Below, one piece after another: positions 63,260-64,000 of a stretch of 64,000 bases of DNA. Source of the stretch: an uncultured Candidatus Pelagibacter sp. GTDB taxonomy: Bacteria > Pseudomonadota > Alphaproteobacteria > Pelagibacterales > Pelagibacteraceae. Below the pieces are notes generated by a model, which was not told the origin of the DNA, did no database searches, and worked only from the letters and a program-made list of their open reading frames with translations. Positions within the stretch are counted from its first letter, which is position 1. Each line of letters starts with the position of its first letter. A program made the translations under genes and the position numbers. The stretch spans positions 1-64,000 of the forward strand of contig CAJQSQ010000006.1 of the NCBI GenBank assembly GCA_905616395.1. Reading direction: 5' to 3'.

Positions 63260-63553
63260 ATGCTTATAAGTAGTTTCTTTTTAATCATTCTTTATATTTC
63301 ACACAGATATATTGTTGCATGGATAAATTTTTATAATAATTCAGATAAACGTTTTGGTAACTCTATATGGCGTTGGACATATGATTATAAAGTAGTTGGA
63401 GTTAGAGATATTTCCGATCTAGACGATAAGCCTTTTGTAAGAAAAAGAAGGATTAGAAATAGAACTATTTCAATAATGTACTGCAATTTTTTCCTAGGAT
63501 TTTTTGTGTTAATGTCTTTTGTAAGTGATTTGCTTATTTTAATTTTAAAGTAA
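63260..63553 (+). CDS. Small two-span membrane protein
   Basis: A 97-residue protein with a hydrophobic N-terminal helix (LISSFFLIILYISH), a polar basic middle (RFGNSIWRWTYDYKVVGVRDISDLDDKPFVRKRRIRNRT) and a C-terminal helix (FFLGFFVLMSFVSDLLILIL). Family not recognised. The ATG at 63260 is preferred over a TTG one codon earlier. Confidence 0.6.
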   Translation: MLISSFFLIILYISHRYIVAWINFYNNSDKRFGNSIWRWTYDYKVVGVRDISDLDDKPFVRKRRIRNRTISIMYCNFFLGFFVLMSFVSDLLILILK

Positions 63554-63579
63554 AAATTACCGTAAACTGCGACACTAAT

Positions 63580-63598
63580 GCGATTGATAATCATTCGC
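63580..63598 (+). promoter_or_regulatory. Fur-box-like dyad upstream of the iron-binding protein gene
   Basis: GCGATTGATAATCATTCGC is a near-perfect 19-bp dyad whose core TGATAATCATT equals the centre of the classic Fur box. It lies 55 bases before the ATG of a FutA/FbpA-like gene, so iron repression is likely. Confidence 0.75.
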
Positions 63599-63653
63599 AA
63601 TGCAAATAGTAAGCATTCTAATCTAATTAAATTAACATAAACGAAAGAAAATA

Positions 63654-64000
63654 ATGAAAAAACTTACGATTATTGCATTTTTCATGGCTTTATTTGCAAA
63701 CATGACGTTTGCTGCTGAAGTTAATGTATTCAGTGCAAGACACTACGATTCAGATGTTCAACTTTATGAAAAATTTACAGCTAAAACTGGAATCAAAGTA
63801 AATATTGTATCTGGTAAAGATAAAGCTCTTCAAAAAAGAATAACTGAAGAAGGTGCTGATTCAAAAGCTGACCTTTATATTACTGCTGATGCAGGAAGAT
63901 TAGGTGCATTCGCTGCAAAAGGAATGTTCCAAAATTCTATGTCTCCAGCAATTAAAGCTGCAGTTCCAGCAAACTTTAGAACTTCTAAATGGACTGGAAT
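63654..64000 (+). CDS. Iron(III) ABC transporter substrate-binding protein (partial)
   Basis: The first 115 codons of a periplasmic binding protein. A signal peptide (KKLTIIAFFMALFANMTFA) is followed by AEVNVFSARHYDSDVQLYEKFTAKTGIKVNIV, the FbpA/FutA-type ferric-binding start with the early His-Tyr pair, then ADLYITADAGRLGAFAAKGMF. The gene runs off the right edge. A Fur-like box lies upstream. Confidence 0.9.
   Translation, partial: MKKLTIIAFFMALFANMTFAAEVNVFSARHYDSDVQLYEKFTAKTGIKVNIVSGKDKALQKRITEEGADSKADLYITADAGRLGAFAAKGMFQNSMSPAIKAAVPANFRTSKWTG

Overview
The window looks like a piece of a streamlined marine alphaproteobacterium of the SAR11 clade (Candidatus Pelagibacter or a close relative). 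This is inferred from the strongly AT-rich sequence, very short intergenic gaps, many overlapping start and stop codons, and a gene set typical of SAR11: methylated-amine oxidation, a fused betaine/TMAO-type permease, several GcvT-domain demethylases, and a ScfR-type regulator beside isocitrate lyase. I saw no rRNA, tRNA, CRISPR array, insertion sequence or phage gene, and no gene-free stretch longer than about 300 bases.

Bases 1-28,900 form a methylated-amine and one-carbon island. A minus-strand block reads tdm (TMAO demethylase), a small winged-helix-like protein, an FAD oxidoreductase, gmaS, mgsA, mgsB, mgsC, a small unknown, amtB and a small membrane protein. The divergent plus strand carries a TMAO/betaine-type ABC transporter (binding protein, ATPase, double-length permease) interrupted by three small envelope genes. 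Then come tmm (TMA monooxygenase, minus), a GpsA-like/iron-alcohol-dehydrogenase/amidotransferase unit, fhs, and the four-subunit mgdABCD (N-methylglutamate dehydrogenase, sarcosine oxidase-like). Together these would import TMAO, oxidise TMA to TMAO, demethylate to DMA, and pass monomethylamine through gamma-glutamylmethylamide and N-methylglutamate. Carbon would enter the folate pool, with ammonium and glutamate as the nitrogen products. The DMA-to-methylamine step has no recognised enzyme in the window.

Bases 28,860-38,990 hold housekeeping and small genes (EamA transporter, racemase, cupin, hydrolase, cold-shock protein, purE/purK). They also hold an operon of an M19 dipeptidase and three poorly characterised proteins, ending in a tiny CxxC protein.

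Bases 39,130-46,360 hold a possible demethylation module: a GcvT/DmdA-family protein, a short MetF-like reductase, a divergent Rieske oxygenase and a methyltransferase. A decayed adenylylsulfate-kinase-like pseudogene, a nucleotidyltransferase, an ECHDC3-like enoyl-CoA hydratase and small genes follow.

Bases 46,420-52,195 are one operon for dimethylglycine/sarcosine oxidation and its electron path to quinone: dehydrogenase, ETF beta, ETF alpha, ETF-quinone oxidoreductase.

Bases 52,200-64,000 carry a two-HTH regulator with an apparently leaderless promoter, a BASS transporter, an OafA-like acyltransferase, hisI, folE, an AcuI-type reductase with a LysR regulator, and a ScfR/RamB-type regulator with a duplicated HTH domain facing isocitrate lyase. 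The window ends in an iron-binding protein gene preceded by a Fur-box-like dyad.
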